From contig NZ_SLWY01000017.1 of assembly GCF_004341245.1 (NCBI RefSeq), forward strand, positions 1 to 64,000: a stretch of 64,000 nucleotides of DNA. The letters are read 5' to 3'. Source of the stretch: Plasticicumulans lactativorans (GTDB lineage Bacteria; Pseudomonadota; Gammaproteobacteria; Competibacterales; Competibacteraceae). The notes beneath the pieces were generated by a model. The model had not been told where the DNA came from. It made no database searches and saw nothing but the letters and a program-made list of their open reading frames with translations. The translations under genes were made by a program, and so were the position numbers. Shown here in pieces: positions 35,445 to 44,561 of this stretch; positions within the stretch are counted from its first letter, which is position 1, and every line of letters begins with the position of its first letter.

Positions 35445-37439
35445 CTAGAGGAGTTCGCGCGCCACCTGCACCACGTGCGCCACGGTGAAGCCGAAGTGCT
35501 CGAACAGCTTGCCGGCCGGGGCCGACTCGCCGAAGCGGTCGAGGCCGATCACGCGCCCGTCGAAGCCGACGTACTTGTACCAGGGCAGCGTCGCCCCGGC
35601 TTCGATGGCGATGCGCACGCGGCACGCGGGCGGCAGCACGGCCTCGCGGTAGGCGGCGTCCTGGGCCTCGAACACCTCGGTGCAGGGCATCGACACCACG
35701 CGCACGCGCCGCCCCTGCGCCGCCAGTTCGGTCGCCGCAGCGACCGCGAGGCCGACTTCGGAGCCGGTGGCGATCAGGATCAGCTCGGGCGCCTCGTGGC
35801 TGTCGACCAGCACGTAGCCGCCGCGGCCGATCGCCGCCACCCGGGCGGCGTCGCGCGCCTGGTGCGGCAGGTTCTGGCGCGAGAACACCAGCGCGCTGGG
35901 GCCGTCGCGGCGCTCGATCGCCGCCTGCCAGGCGACCATGCTCTCGACCGCATCGCACGGGCGCCACACGGTGATGCCCGGCATCACGCGCAGCGACGCC
36001 AGGTGCTCGACCGGCTGGTGGGTGGGGCCGTCCTCGCCGAGGCCGATCGAGTCGTGGGTGAAGACGAACACCGACGGCACCTTGGCGAGCGCGGCCACCC
36101 GCAGCGCGTTGCGCGCGTAGTCGGAGAACACCAGGAAGGTGCCGCCGTAGGGGATGAAGCCGCCGTGCAGCGCCATGCCGTTCATCACCGCACACATGCC
36201 GAACTCGCGCACGCCGTAGTGCAGGTAGTTGCCGGCGGCCGCCGCGGCCGATACCACCTGCGAGCCCTTCCACAGCGTGTTGTTGGACGGCGTCAGGTCG
36301 GCCGAGCCGCCGAACAGCTCGGGCAGCACCGGGCCGTAGGCGTTGAGCGCCTTCTGCGAGGCGGCGCGGCTGGCGATGTTCTCGCCGGCGGCCTGCGCCG
36401 CGGCGACCGCCGCCTGCACGGTCTCGCTCCAGGCGAGCGGCAGCGCGCCGCGGCTGCGCCGCTCGAACTCGTAGGCGAGCTCGGGGAAGGTCGCGCGGTA
36501 GGCGTCGAAGCGCGCCTGCCACTCGCCCTCGAGCGCCGCGCCGCGCGGGCGCGCGTCCCAGGCGGCGTAGATCTCCGGCGGCACCACGAACGGCGGGTGC
36601 GACCAGCCGAGCTGTGCGCGCGCGGCGGCGACCTCGTCCCTGCCGAGCGGCGCGCCGTGCACGTCGTGCCCGCCCTGCTTGTTCGGCGCGCCGTAGCCGA
36701 TCACCGTGCGGCAGCAGATCAGCGTCGGCCGCGTGGTCTCGGCGCGGGCGGTGGCGAGCGCGGTGGCGACCTCGACCGGGTCGTGGCCGTCGACCTTGCG
36801 GATCACCTGCCAGCCGTAGGCCTCGAAGCGCTTGGCGGTGTCGTCGGCGAACCAGCCCTCGATGTCGCCGTCGATCGAGATGCCGTTGTCGTCGTACAGC
36901 GCGATCAGCTTGCCGAGGCCGAGGGTGCCGGCGAGCGACGCGGCCTCGTGCGAGATGCCCTCCATCAGGCAGCCGTCACCGACGAACACGTAGGTGTGGT
37001 GGTCAACGATGGTGTGCCCGGCGCGGTTGAACTGCGCGGCGAGCGTGCGCTCGGCGAGCGCCATGCCGACGGCGTTGGCGAAGCCCTGGCCGAGCGGGCC
37101 GGTGGTGGTCTCGACGCCGACGGTGATGCCGTACTCGGGGTGCCCCGGCGTCTTCGAATGCAGCTGGCGGAAGTCGCGCAGGTCGTCGATGTCGAGCGGG
37201 TAACCCGAGAGGTGCAGCAGGCTGTACAGCAGCATCGAGGCGTGCCCGTTGGAGAGCACGAAGCGGTCGCGGTCGACCCAGTGCGGGTTGCCCGGGTTGT
37301 GGCGCAGCACGCCGTTCCACAGCACCTCGGCGATGTCGGCCATGCCCATGGGCGCGCCGGGGTGGCCGGAGTTGGCTTGCTGGACGGCGTCCATGCTGAG
37401 GGCCCGGATGGCGTTCGCCAGTTCTCTGCGCGACGGCAT
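35445..37439 (-). CDS. tkt: Transketolase
   Basis: A 664-residue thiamine diphosphate enzyme of the pentose phosphate and Calvin pathways. Diphosphate-binding motif [32 protein letters not shown] is present, together with [11 protein letters not shown] at the N-terminus and the pyrimidine-binding half [24 protein letters not shown]. Length matches the family (about 660-670). It heads the tkt-epd-pgk-lipoprotein-fba run, the same order as in several gammaproteobacteria. The start [14 protein letters not shown] is canonical. Confidence 0.97.
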   Translation of the reverse strand: MPSRRELANAIRALSMDAVQQANSGHPGAPMGMADIAEVLWNGVLRHNPGNPHWVDRDRFVLSNGHASMLLYSLLHLSGYPLDIDDLRDFRQLHSKTPGHPEYGITVGVETTTGPLGQGFANAVGMALAERTLAAQFNRAGHTIVDHHTYVFVGDGCLMEGISHEAASLAGTLGLGKLIALYDDNGISIDGDIEGWFADDTAKRFEAYGWQVIRKVDGHDPVEVATALATARAETTRPTLICCRTVIGYGAPNKQGGHDVHGAPLGRDEVAAARAQLGWSHPPFVVPPEIYAAWDARPRGAALEGEWQARFDAYRATFPELAYEFERRSRGALPLAWSETVQAAVAAAQAAGENIASRAASQKALNAYGPVLPELFGGSADLTPSNNTLWKGSQVVSAAAAAGNYLHYGVREFGMCAVMNGMALHGGFIPYGGTFLVFSDYARNALRVAALAKVPSVFVFTHDSIGLGEDGPTHQPVEHLASLRVMPGITVWRPCDAVESMVAWQAAIERRDGPSALVFSRQNLPHQARDAARVAAIGRGGYVLVDSHEAPELILIATGSEVGLAVAAATELAAQGRRVRVVSMPCTEVFEAQDAAYREAVLPPACRVRIAIEAGATLPWYKYVGFDGRVIGLDRFGESAPAGKLFEHFGFTVAHVVQVARELL

Positions 37440-37568
37440 GGTGTGCTCCTGGGTCGGCGGATGGGATCGGCGGCGGGTCGGGCGCGGCGCGCAGGCGCCG
37501 GCCGGCGCCGAAAGGCGGCGGATTATACGGTCGGCATCCGGCCGAGGGGAAACCCGCCGGCGCCGCGC

Positions 37569-38126
37569 TCAGGCGGCGCGCCACTTGATCGAGCAGCCCA
37601 TGCTCGGCACCTGCTCCGCCGGGCCGTGGCCGCTGTCGGCGACCTGCCGCATCGCCTCGACCAGCTCGCGCCGCGCGTCCGCCGCGGCCGGCTCGCGGCC
37701 GCTGGCGTCGAGCCGGCCGCGGTACTGCAGTTCGAACGCGGCGTTGTAGCCGAAGAAGTCCGGCGTACACACGGCGCCGTAGGCGCGGGCGACCTCCTGG
37801 CTGGCATCGAACAGGTACGGGAAGGTGAAGCCGCAGCGGCGGGCGACCTCGGCCATCGGCGCGAAGCCGTCCTCGGGGTAGTCGGCCGGGTCGTTCGCCG
37901 AGATCGCCACGCAGCCGATGCCGAGCGCCTGCAGCACGCGCACGTCCTCCACCAGGCGCGGGCGGATGGCCTTCACGTAGGGGCAGTGGTTGCAGATGAA
38001 CATCACCAGCAGGCCGCGCGGGCCGGCGCAGTCGGCGCGCGTCCAGTCGCGGCCGTCGACGCCGGGCAGGCGGAAGTCGGGGGCCGGCGTGCCGAAGGCA
38101 CAGACGGGGGTGTGCTGCAGCACCAT
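37569..38126 (-). CDS. Thioredoxin-like peroxiredoxin (AhpC/TSA, single CxxC)
   Basis: A 185-residue thioredoxin-fold protein. The active site is FICNHCPYVKAIRP, a CxxC motif at about residues 45-48. GTPAPDFRLPGVDGRDW, ISANDPADYPEDGF and AVCTPDFFGYN are the other family marks. It belongs to the thioredoxin-like redoxin group rather than to classical two-cysteine AhpC. No signal peptide. It is upstream of tkt on the same strand (129-base gap) and divergent from metK. Confidence 0.86.
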   Translation of the reverse strand: MVLQHTPVCAFGTPAPDFRLPGVDGRDWTRADCAGPRGLLVMFICNHCPYVKAIRPRLVEDVRVLQALGIGCVAISANDPADYPEDGFAPMAEVARRCGFTFPYLFDASQEVARAYGAVCTPDFFGYNAAFELQYRGRLDASGREPAAADARRELVEAMRQVADSGHGPAEQVPSMGCSIKWRAA

Positions 38127-38339
38127 GATCGTATTCCTCCGCGGGCAGGGCCGGCGGCAGGCATCCGCCGGCTGCGCCGACTGTACGGCGCGCCGCACGC
38201 CATCGCCACGCGCACCGCGCGGCGGGATGAATCCGCAGCCGTCGCAGGGTTAGAATCGCCCGCCCCGGCCGGACCCGGCCGCCCCTCCCCGCTTTCCGTC
38301 CAACTCCCTGAATCGGCCGCATCCTTCTAAGGAATCCGC

Positions 38340-39545
38340 ATGAGCGACAGCTACCTCTTCACCTCCGAGTCGGTCTCCGAAGGCCATCCGGACAAGATCG
38401 CCGACCAGATCTCCGACGCCGTGCTCGACGCCATCCTGGCGCAGGACAAGCACGCACGCGTCGCCTGCGAGACCATGGTCAAGACCGGCGTGGCGATCAT
38501 CGCCGGCGAGATCACCACCAGCGCCTGGGTGGACCTCGAGGATCTGGTGCGCAAGGTCATCTGCGACATCGGCTACACCAGTTCCGACGTCGGCTACGAC
38601 GGCGCCACCTGCGGCGTGATCAACATCATCGGCAAGCAGTCGGTCGACATCGCCCAGGGCGTGGACCGCTCGCGCCCCGAGGACCAGGGCGCCGGCGACC
38701 AGGGGCTGATGTTCGGCTACGCGAGCACCGAGACCGACGTGCTGATGCCGGCACCGATCTGCTACGCGCACCGCCTGGTCGAGCGTCAGGCCGAAGCGCG
38801 CAAGAGCGGCCAGCTGCCGTGGCTGCGCCCCGACGCCAAGAGCCAGGTCACCTGCCGCTACGCCGACGGCAAGGTGGTCGGCATCGACGCCGTGGTGCTG
38901 TCGACCCAGCACAACCCCGACGTCCATTACGCCGACCTGAAGGAAGCCGTGATGGAGCTGATCGTCAGGCACGTGATCCCGGCCGAGCTGATCACGCGCG
39001 ACACGCAGTTCCACATCAACCCGACCGGCAGCTTCGTCATCGGCGGCCCGGTGGGCGACTGCGGCCTGACCGGGCGCAAGATCATCGTCGACAGCTACGG
39101 CGGCATGGCGCGCCACGGCGGCGGCGCGTTCTCCGGCAAGGACCCGTCCAAGGTCGACCGCTCGGCCGCCTACGCCGGGCGCTACGTGGCCAAGAACATC
39201 GTCGCCGCCGGCCTCGCCGAGCGCTGCGAGATCCAGGTGAGCTACGCGATCGGCGTGGCGCAGCCGACGTCGATCTCGGTGACCACCTTCGGCACCGGCA
39301 AGATCAGCGACGCGCGCATCGTCGAGCTGGTGCGCCGGCACTTCGACCTGCGCCCGTACGCGATCACCCGCATGCTCGACCTGCTGCACCCGATGTACCA
39401 GGCCACCGCCGCCTACGGCCACTTCGGCCGCACCCCGGTGGAGATGACCTACACCGACAAGGTCGGCAACAGCGACACCTTCACCGCCTTCCCCTGGGAG
39501 CGCACCGACAAGGTCGAGGCGCTGCGCGCCGACGCCGGGCTCTGA
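38340..39545 (+). CDS. metK: S-adenosylmethionine synthase
   Basis: A 401-residue enzyme making SAM from methionine and ATP. All signatures are present: [20 protein letters not shown] at the start, [12 protein letters not shown] and the hexapeptide-like [20 protein letters not shown]. The leader (38127-38339) shows no SAM or SAH riboswitch that I could recognise. TAAGGAAT lies before the ATG. Followed by a strong hairpin at 39553-39598. Confidence 0.97.
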   Translation: MSDSYLFTSESVSEGHPDKIADQISDAVLDAILAQDKHARVACETMVKTGVAIIAGEITTSAWVDLEDLVRKVICDIGYTSSDVGYDGATCGVINIIGKQSVDIAQGVDRSRPEDQGAGDQGLMFGYASTETDVLMPAPICYAHRLVERQAEARKSGQLPWLRPDAKSQVTCRYADGKVVGIDAVVLSTQHNPDVHYADLKEAVMELIVRHVIPAELITRDTQFHINPTGSFVIGGPVGDCGLTGRKIIVDSYGGMARHGGGAFSGKDPSKVDRSAAYAGRYVAKNIVAAGLAERCEIQVSYAIGVAQPTSISVTTFGTGKISDARIVELVRRHFDLRPYAITRMLDLLHPMYQATAAYGHFGRTPVEMTYTDKVGNSDTFTAFPWERTDKVEALRADAGL

Positions 39546-39598
39546 AAAAACCGCGCGCCGCCCGCCCGCGCCATCCGGGGCGCGGGCGGGCGGCGCGC
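39545..39598 (-). terminator. 20-bp perfect-stem intrinsic terminator
   Basis: The arms at 39553-39572 and 39579-39598 are perfectly complementary over 20 bp with the loop ATCCGG. On the minus strand it is followed by a T6 run (A6 at 39545-39550 on the plus strand), so it is a textbook rho-independent terminator for nagB-II reading left. It also lies directly after the metK stop and may end metK transcripts as well. Confidence 0.85.
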
Positions 39599-39609
39599 CG
39601 GGCCGCCGC

Positions 39610-40632
39610 TCACAGCGTGCTGGTGACCTTGTTCAGGTGCGGCGGGCGGTCCGGGTCACGGCCGCGGGCCCGCGCCACGGCTTCGACCAGCAGATAGAAG
39701 CTCTGCACCGCGGCGATCGGGTCGAGGTCCTCGCTGGCGCTGGTGGCGAGCGTCAGCTGCCGTTCGGCGACATCCGCCGGGGCGGCCAGCAGCACGCTGG
39801 CGCCGCGCCCGCGCATCTCCTCGGCCACCTTGATCAGCCCCGCCTGCGCCGGCCCGCGCGGCGCGAACACCAGCATCGGGTAGCCCGCCTCCACCAGCGC
39901 CATCGGCCCGTGCTGCACCTCGGCGCTGCTGAACACCTCGGCCTGGATCGCGCAGGTCTCCTTGAACTTGAGTGCCGCCTCCTGGGCGATCGCGAGCCCG
40001 GTGCCGCGGCCGATCACCATCATGCGTTCGGCGCCGCGCAGCGGCTCGACGCCGGCCGACCAGTCGAGCGCGCAGGCCGCACCCAGCGCCTCGGGCAGCT
40101 CGCGCAGCGCGTCCAGCAGCGCGCGGTCGTCCTGCCAGCTCGCGGCGAGCCGCGCCCCGGCGGTCAGGCTGCAGATGAAGCTCTTGGTCGCCGCCACGCT
40201 GCGCTCGGCGCCGGCGTGCAGCGGCAGCACCCACTCCGCCGCCGCGCCGAGCGGCGACTCGGCCACGTTGACCAGCGCCACCGTGGTGCCGCCGCCGCGG
40301 CGGAACACCTCGATCGGCTCGATCAGGTCGGGGCTGCGCCCCGACTGCGAGATCGCCACCGCCAGCGTGCCGTGGGTGGCGAGCGGCGCGCGGTAGAGCG
40401 TGACCAGCGACATCGGCAGCGAGGTCACCAGCTGGCCGTAGCGCGCCATCAGCAGGTAGGCCAGGTAGCTCGCGGCGTGGTCGGAGCTGCCGCGGGCGAT
40501 CGTCACCGCGGCGGCCGGCGGCCGGTCGCGCAGCTGCGCGCCGAGGGCGGCATAGCGTTCGCCGTCGGCGGCGAACTGGGCGGCGACGCGCTCGGGTGCC
40601 GAGCGGGCCTCATCAAGCATCAGCGAGTTCAA
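39610..40632 (-). CDS. Glucosamine-6-phosphate deaminase, SIS type (NagB-II)
   Basis: A 340-residue protein with two SIS (sugar isomerase) domains (ARGSSDHAASYLAYLL and SQSGRSPDLIEP in the first; VIGRGTGLAIAQEAALKFKETC and AEVQHGPMALVE in the second). It resembles the isomerase half of glucosamine-fructose-6-phosphate aminotransferase but lacks the glutaminase domain, the pattern of NagB-II. This enzyme converts GlcN-6-P to fructose-6-P and ammonia. It overlaps nagA by 20 bases, supporting the pathway assignment. AgaS-like alternatives are less likely because no aga genes are nearby. Confidence 0.87.
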   Translation of the reverse strand: MNSLMLDEARSAPERVAAQFAADGERYAALGAQLRDRPPAAAVTIARGSSDHAASYLAYLLMARYGQLVTSLPMSLVTLYRAPLATHGTLAVAISQSGRSPDLIEPIEVFRRGGGTTVALVNVAESPLGAAAEWVLPLHAGAERSVAATKSFICSLTAGARLAASWQDDRALLDALRELPEALGAACALDWSAGVEPLRGAERMMVIGRGTGLAIAQEAALKFKETCAIQAEVFSSAEVQHGPMALVEAGYPMLVFAPRGPAQAGLIKVAEEMRGRGASVLLAAPADVAERQLTLATSASEDLDPIAAVQSFYLLVEAVARARGRDPDRPPHLNKVTSTL

Positions 40633-41725
40633 TGGCTTCTCCTTCGACGAAAGTGTGGGTGAGTTGCAGATCGGGTGACATCACGACGATGTCGGCATGC
40701 GCACCGAGCTGCAGCCGGCCGCGCGTGCGCTCGCCGAGGTAGTCGGCGGCGTTGGTCGAGACGTGGCGGACGGCCTCGTGCAACGGGATGCCGATCGACA
40801 CCAGGTTGCGCAGCGCCTGGTCCATGGTCAGCACGCTGCCGGCGAGGGTGCCGTCGGCCAGGCGCACCCCGCCCAGGCACTTGGTGACGGTGTGCGAGCC
40901 GAGGTGGTAGGTGCCGTCGGGCATGCCGGCGCCGGCGGTCGAATCGGTGACGCAGAACAGCTTCGGGATCGCGCGCCGCGCGGTGCGGATCGCGCCCGGG
41001 TGCACGTGCAGCAGGTCCGGGATGACCTCGGCGAACTCGGCGTGCGCCAGCGCCGCCCCGACCATGCCGGGCTTGCGGTGGTGCAGCTCGCTCATCGCGT
41101 TGAACAGGTGGGTGAAGCCGCAGGCGCCCGCCTCCAGCGCGGCCACGCCGTCCTCGTAGGTGCCGGTGCTGTGGCCGATCTGCGGCAGGATCCCGGCGAT
41201 CTTCAGGTGGCGGATGAAGTCGAGGTGCCCGGCCACCTCGGGCGCCAGCGTCAGCACGCGGATCCGCGCCAGCTCGTGCAGCGTGCGCAGCTCCTCGATG
41301 GTGCCGACGCGGGCGAAGCCGGGCTGGGCGCCGAGCTTGCCGGGGTTGATGAACGGCCCTTCGAGGTGCACGCCGAGCACCCGCGCCGCCCCGGCCGGAC
41401 GCTCGCGCATCGCCCGGCCGACGTCGGCGAGCGCGTGCTCGATGTCCTCGCGCGGCGCCGTCATCGTCGTCGCCAGCAGGCTGGTGGTGCCGTGGCCCGC
41501 GTGCAGCCGGGCCACCGTGTCGATGGCGCCGTTGCCGTCCATCACGTCGGCGCCGCCGCCGCCGTGCACGTGCACGTCGATGAAGCCGGGCAGCACCACC
41601 GGTTCGCCGTCACGCGGCGCCGGCACCGGCGTGCCGTCGATGGCCGTGATGCGCTCATCGAAGCTGAGCGTGCCGAGCACCCAGCCCTGGGGCGTGAGGA
41701 TGCAGCCGGAGATGCGTTCGGACAT
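40613..41725 (-). CDS. nagA: N-acetylglucosamine-6-phosphate deacetylase
   Basis: A 370-residue amidohydrolase. The metal motif H52-V-H54 in FIDVHVHGGGGADVMDG, then LEGPFINPGKLGAQ, GHSTGTYED, GFTHLFNAMSELHHRKPG and the catalytic Asp in VTDSTAGAGMPDG are present. The product of the phosphotransferase, GlcNAc-6-P, is deacetylated to GlcN-6-P and passed to NagB-II, which overlaps its 3' end. The ATG at 41725 (MSERISGCIL) is preferred because the upstream part of the frame overlaps the operator at 41759-41772. Confidence 0.95.
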   Translation of the reverse strand: MSERISGCILTPQGWVLGTLSFDERITAIDGTPVPAPRDGEPVVLPGFIDVHVHGGGGADVMDGNGAIDTVARLHAGHGTTSLLATTMTAPREDIEHALADVGRAMRERPAGAARVLGVHLEGPFINPGKLGAQPGFARVGTIEELRTLHELARIRVLTLAPEVAGHLDFIRHLKIAGILPQIGHSTGTYEDGVAALEAGACGFTHLFNAMSELHHRKPGMVGAALAHAEFAEVIPDLLHVHPGAIRTARRAIPKLFCVTDSTAGAGMPDGTYHLGSHTVTKCLGGVRLADGTLAGSVLTMDQALRNLVSIGIPLHEAVRHVSTNAADYLGERTRGRLQLGAHADIVVMSPDLQLTHTFVEGEAIELADA

Positions 41726-41758
41726 GGCGGGAACCCCCTGGCCAGTGATTTGATGGGT

Positions 41759-41772
41759 CCAATTTAATACCA
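41759..41772 (-). promoter_or_regulatory. NagR/NagQ operator, nagA side
   Basis: The minus strand reads TGGTATTAAATTGG, matching the copy at 41915-41928 at 12 of 14 bases. It covers the -10 element of the nagA promoter, as expected for repression by the GntR protein at 47146-47910. Confidence 0.7.
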
Positions 41773-41914
41773 CTTTATAAACAGGTCAAGCGTTAGTTTG
41801 ACTTCACATCGCGCTGTGAGCCCCTGAATTGCGGCAATGCAGCATAAAAATGTGCATACCAAGGGCGAAAACCGCCCGCAGGGTCACTTCAAAAGGTCTT
41901 GACAGCCTTCTAAG

Positions 41915-41928
41915 TGGTATTAGACTGG
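41915..41928 (+). promoter_or_regulatory. NagR/NagQ operator, nagF side
   Basis: TGGTATTAGACTGG covers the -10 element (TAGACT) of the promoter that reads into nagF-nagE-ppsR. Second copy of the 14-bp operator; see also 41759-41772 and 47106-47119. Confidence 0.72.
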
Positions 41929-41997
41929 TGTCAAAGGTCAGGTGCCAGTCGGTCACCCACGCCTTCACCACCAGAACCACGACGATTGGAGATCCCG

Positions 41998-44526
41998 ATG
42001 ACTGCCCCGCAACTGAACCTGTCGGCCTTCGCGAACGGCACCGTCGTGCCGCTCGAAGCCGTGCCCGATCCGGTGTTCGCCGGCCGCCTGATGGGCGACG
42101 GCCTCGCCATCGATCCGCGCGACGGCGTGCTGCACGCCCCCTGCGCCGGGCGCATCGTGCAGCTGCACGCCTCGCGCCACGCCTGCACCCTCGAAACCGC
42201 GAGCGGTGCCCGCGTGCTGCTGCACATCGGGCTCGACACCGTGCTGCTGCAGGGCGAGGGCTTCAGCGCCCGCATCGCCGAGGGCGACAGCGTGCAGGCC
42301 GGGCAGCCGCTGATCGAGTTCGACGCCGCAGTGCTCGAACGCCACGGCAAGCCGTCGCTGACCGTGCTGGTGGTGGAGAACAGCGACGAACACCGCATCA
42401 GCTGGCGCGCCAGCGACGGCAGCATCGCCGTCGGCGCGGCGCTGCTGACGCTGGTCGGTGCCGAGCCGGTCGCGGCTGCCGTCGAGGCCGGTGGCGACGA
42501 GACCGCCAGCGGCTGGGCGGTGGTCGCCCACGCCGGCGGCCTGCACGCCCGGCCGAGCGCGCTGGTCGCCAACGCGGTGAAGGCGTTCACCGCGACGGTC
42601 GAGATCCACCTCCACGGCAAGCGCGCCAACGCCCGCAGCGCCACCGCGCTGATGACGCTCGGCGTCGGCGAAGGCGACGAGGTACAGCTCACCGCGGTCG
42701 GCGCCCGCGCCGGCGACGCGCTCGAGGCGGCGATCGTCGCGCTGGAAACCGTCACCGCCGCCGCCGTGCACGCGGCGCCGGCCGCGCCTGCCGCCGCCGC
42801 GCCGGCGCGCGAACTGGCGCCGCACCAGCTCGGCGGCGTCATCGCCTCGCCCGGCTTCGCGCTCGGCACCACCGCGCGCTTCGAGCACGGCGTCGGCGAG
42901 ATCCACGAGCAGGGCGAAGGCGAGATCCTCGAGCGCCGCGCGCTCGACGCCGCGCTGCACGCGGTGATCGGCGACATCGAGGCGGCGGTGGCCGAGGCCG
43001 AGCGCCGTGGCCTCGCCGACCAGGCCGGCATCTACGCCGCCCACCACGCGCTCGCCGAGGACCCCGAGATGCTGGCGCAGGCGCAGGCGCTGATCGGCGC
43101 CGGCAAGAGCGCCGCCTTCGCCTGGCGCGCGGCGGCGCAGGCGCAGTGCGAGGCGCTGGTCGCCACCGGCAACCCGCTGCTCGCCGGCCGCGCCAACGAC
43201 CTGCGCGACGTCGAGCGGCAGGTGCTGCGCAAGCTCGCCGGCGACGCCGCCAGCGCGCCGGAGCTGCCGCCGCACGCGGTGCTGCTCGCCGACGACCTGC
43301 TGCCGTCGGACTTCCCGGCGCTGGAGCGCGCCGGCGTGGCGGCGATCGTCACCGCGCACGGCGGGCCGACCTCGCACGTCGCGATCCTCGCCCGCGCCCA
43401 GGGCATCCCGACGCTGGTCGCGGTCGGCCCGCAGCTCGCCGAGCTCGCCGCCGGCACGCTGGTGATCGTCGACGCCGAGCACGGCGTGCTCGACACCGCG
43501 CCGGGCGAAGAGCGCCTCGCCGCCGCCCGCGCCGAGGTCGAACGCCGCCGCGTGGCGCGTGCCGCGGCGCTCGCCTCGGCGCACGCCGCGGCCACCACCG
43601 CCGACGGCGTGCGCATCGAGATCGCCGCCAACATCGCCACCCCCGCCGATGCGCGCGAGGCGGTGAAGCTCGGCGCCGAGGCCGTGGGCCTGCTGCGCAC
43701 CGAGCTCTTGTTCCTCGACCGCACGACCGCGCCGACCGAGGCCGAGCAGCGCGCCGACTACCAGGCGGTGATCGATGCCCTCGAAGGGCGCAGCGCGATC
43801 ATCCGCACCCTCGACGTCGGCGCCGACAAGGAGCTGCCGTACATCCCGATGCCGGCCGAGGAGAACCCGGCGCTCGGCCTGCGCGGCATCCGCCTGTGCC
43901 TGGCGCGCGAGGCGCTGCTGACCGAGCAGCTGCGCGCGATCCTCGCGGTCAAGCCGCTCGCGGCGGTGAAGATCATGCTGCCGATGGTCACCGACCTCGC
44001 CGAGATCACCGAGACGCGCGCGGTGCTCGACCGCCTGGCCGCCGAGATGGGCATCAGCGAGCGGGTGCAGCTCGGCGTGATGATCGAGACCCCCTCGGCC
44101 GCGGTGCTCGCCGACCAGCTCGCCCGGGAGGCCGACTTCTTCTCGGTCGGCACCAACGACCTCACCCAGTACGCGCTGTGCATGGACCGCGTCAACGCGG
44201 CGCTGGCCGCCCGCCTCGACGGCCTGCACCCGGCGGTGCTGCGGCTGATGGCACAGGCCGCCGAGGGCGCGGCGCGTCACGGCCGCTGGCTCGGCGTGTG
44301 CGGCGCGATGGCGTCCGACCCGGTCGCGGTGCCGCTGCTGATCGGCCTCGGCGTCACCGAGCTGTCGGCGAGCCCGGCGGTGATCCCCGAGATCAAGGCC
44401 GTGGTGCGCCGCGTGACGCTCGCCGAATGCCAGGCCGCCGCCCGCGCCGCGCTGCAACTGAGCTCGCCCGAAGCGATCCGCGCCCACGTCAAGGCCACCT
44501 GGCCGTGGCTCGACGCCTCCGCCTGA
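41998..44526 (+). CDS. nagF: Fused PTS protein: EIIA(Glc-type)-HPr-Enzyme I
   Basis: An 842-residue fusion of three phosphotransfer modules. Residues 1-155 are EIIA of the Crr type with phospho-acceptor H76 in LLHIGLDTV. Residues about 170-255 are HPr with H183 in HAGGLHARPSA. The rest is Enzyme I with active H460 in TAHGGPTSHVAIL, and the PEP-binding domain ending in CGAMASDPVAVPLL. It takes phosphate from PEP and passes it to the IIB domains of the next gene. Similar fusions (FPr/NagF) exist in Pseudomonas and Xanthomonas. GGAGA precedes the ATG at 41998. Confidence 0.93.
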   Translation: MTAPQLNLSAFANGTVVPLEAVPDPVFAGRLMGDGLAIDPRDGVLHAPCAGRIVQLHASRHACTLETASGARVLLHIGLDTVLLQGEGFSARIAEGDSVQAGQPLIEFDAAVLERHGKPSLTVLVVENSDEHRISWRASDGSIAVGAALLTLVGAEPVAAAVEAGGDETASGWAVVAHAGGLHARPSALVANAVKAFTATVEIHLHGKRANARSATALMTLGVGEGDEVQLTAVGARAGDALEAAIVALETVTAAAVHAAPAAPAAAAPARELAPHQLGGVIASPGFALGTTARFEHGVGEIHEQGEGEILERRALDAALHAVIGDIEAAVAEAERRGLADQAGIYAAHHALAEDPEMLAQAQALIGAGKSAAFAWRAAAQAQCEALVATGNPLLAGRANDLRDVERQVLRKLAGDAASAPELPPHAVLLADDLLPSDFPALERAGVAAIVTAHGGPTSHVAILARAQGIPTLVAVGPQLAELAAGTLVIVDAEHGVLDTAPGEERLAAARAEVERRRVARAAALASAHAAATTADGVRIEIAANIATPADAREAVKLGAEAVGLLRTELLFLDRTTAPTEAEQRADYQAVIDALEGRSAIIRTLDVGADKELPYIPMPAEENPALGLRGIRLCLAREALLTEQLRAILAVKPLAAVKIMLPMVTDLAEITETRAVLDRLAAEMGISERVQLGVMIETPSAAVLADQLAREADFFSVGTNDLTQYALCMDRVNAALAARLDGLHPAVLRLMAQAAEGAARHGRWLGVCGAMASDPVAVPLLIGLGVTELSASPAVIPEIKAVVRRVTLAECQAAARAALQLSSPEAIRAHVKATWPWLDASA

Positions 44527-44561
44527 ACCCCGAACACCACCCGAGAACCGAGGAGTCCTCC

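Larger units (their letters stand above)
41726..41997. promoter_or_regulatory. Divergent nag promoter region
   Basis: This 272-bp region separates nagA (left) and nagF (right). Minus-strand promoter: -35 TTGACC at 41784-41789, 17-bp spacer, -10 TAAATT at 41761-41766. Plus-strand promoter: -35 TTGACA at 41899-41904, 16-bp spacer, -10 TAGACT at 41921-41926. A GntR operator overlaps each -10. Between them lies an inverted repeat TCACA-N6-TGTGA (41804-41819). Base composition is AT-richer than the genes. Confidence 0.7.

Noticed and set aside
38127-38339. SAM or SAH riboswitch before metK
   Set aside because: I could not recognise any of the conserved core elements in the leader. A covariance search would be needed to exclude a diverged form.
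41804-41819. CRP site in the nag promoter region
   Set aside because: The sequence is TCACA-N6-TGTGA. CRP sites are TGTGA-N6-TCACA, so the half sites are in the wrong order.
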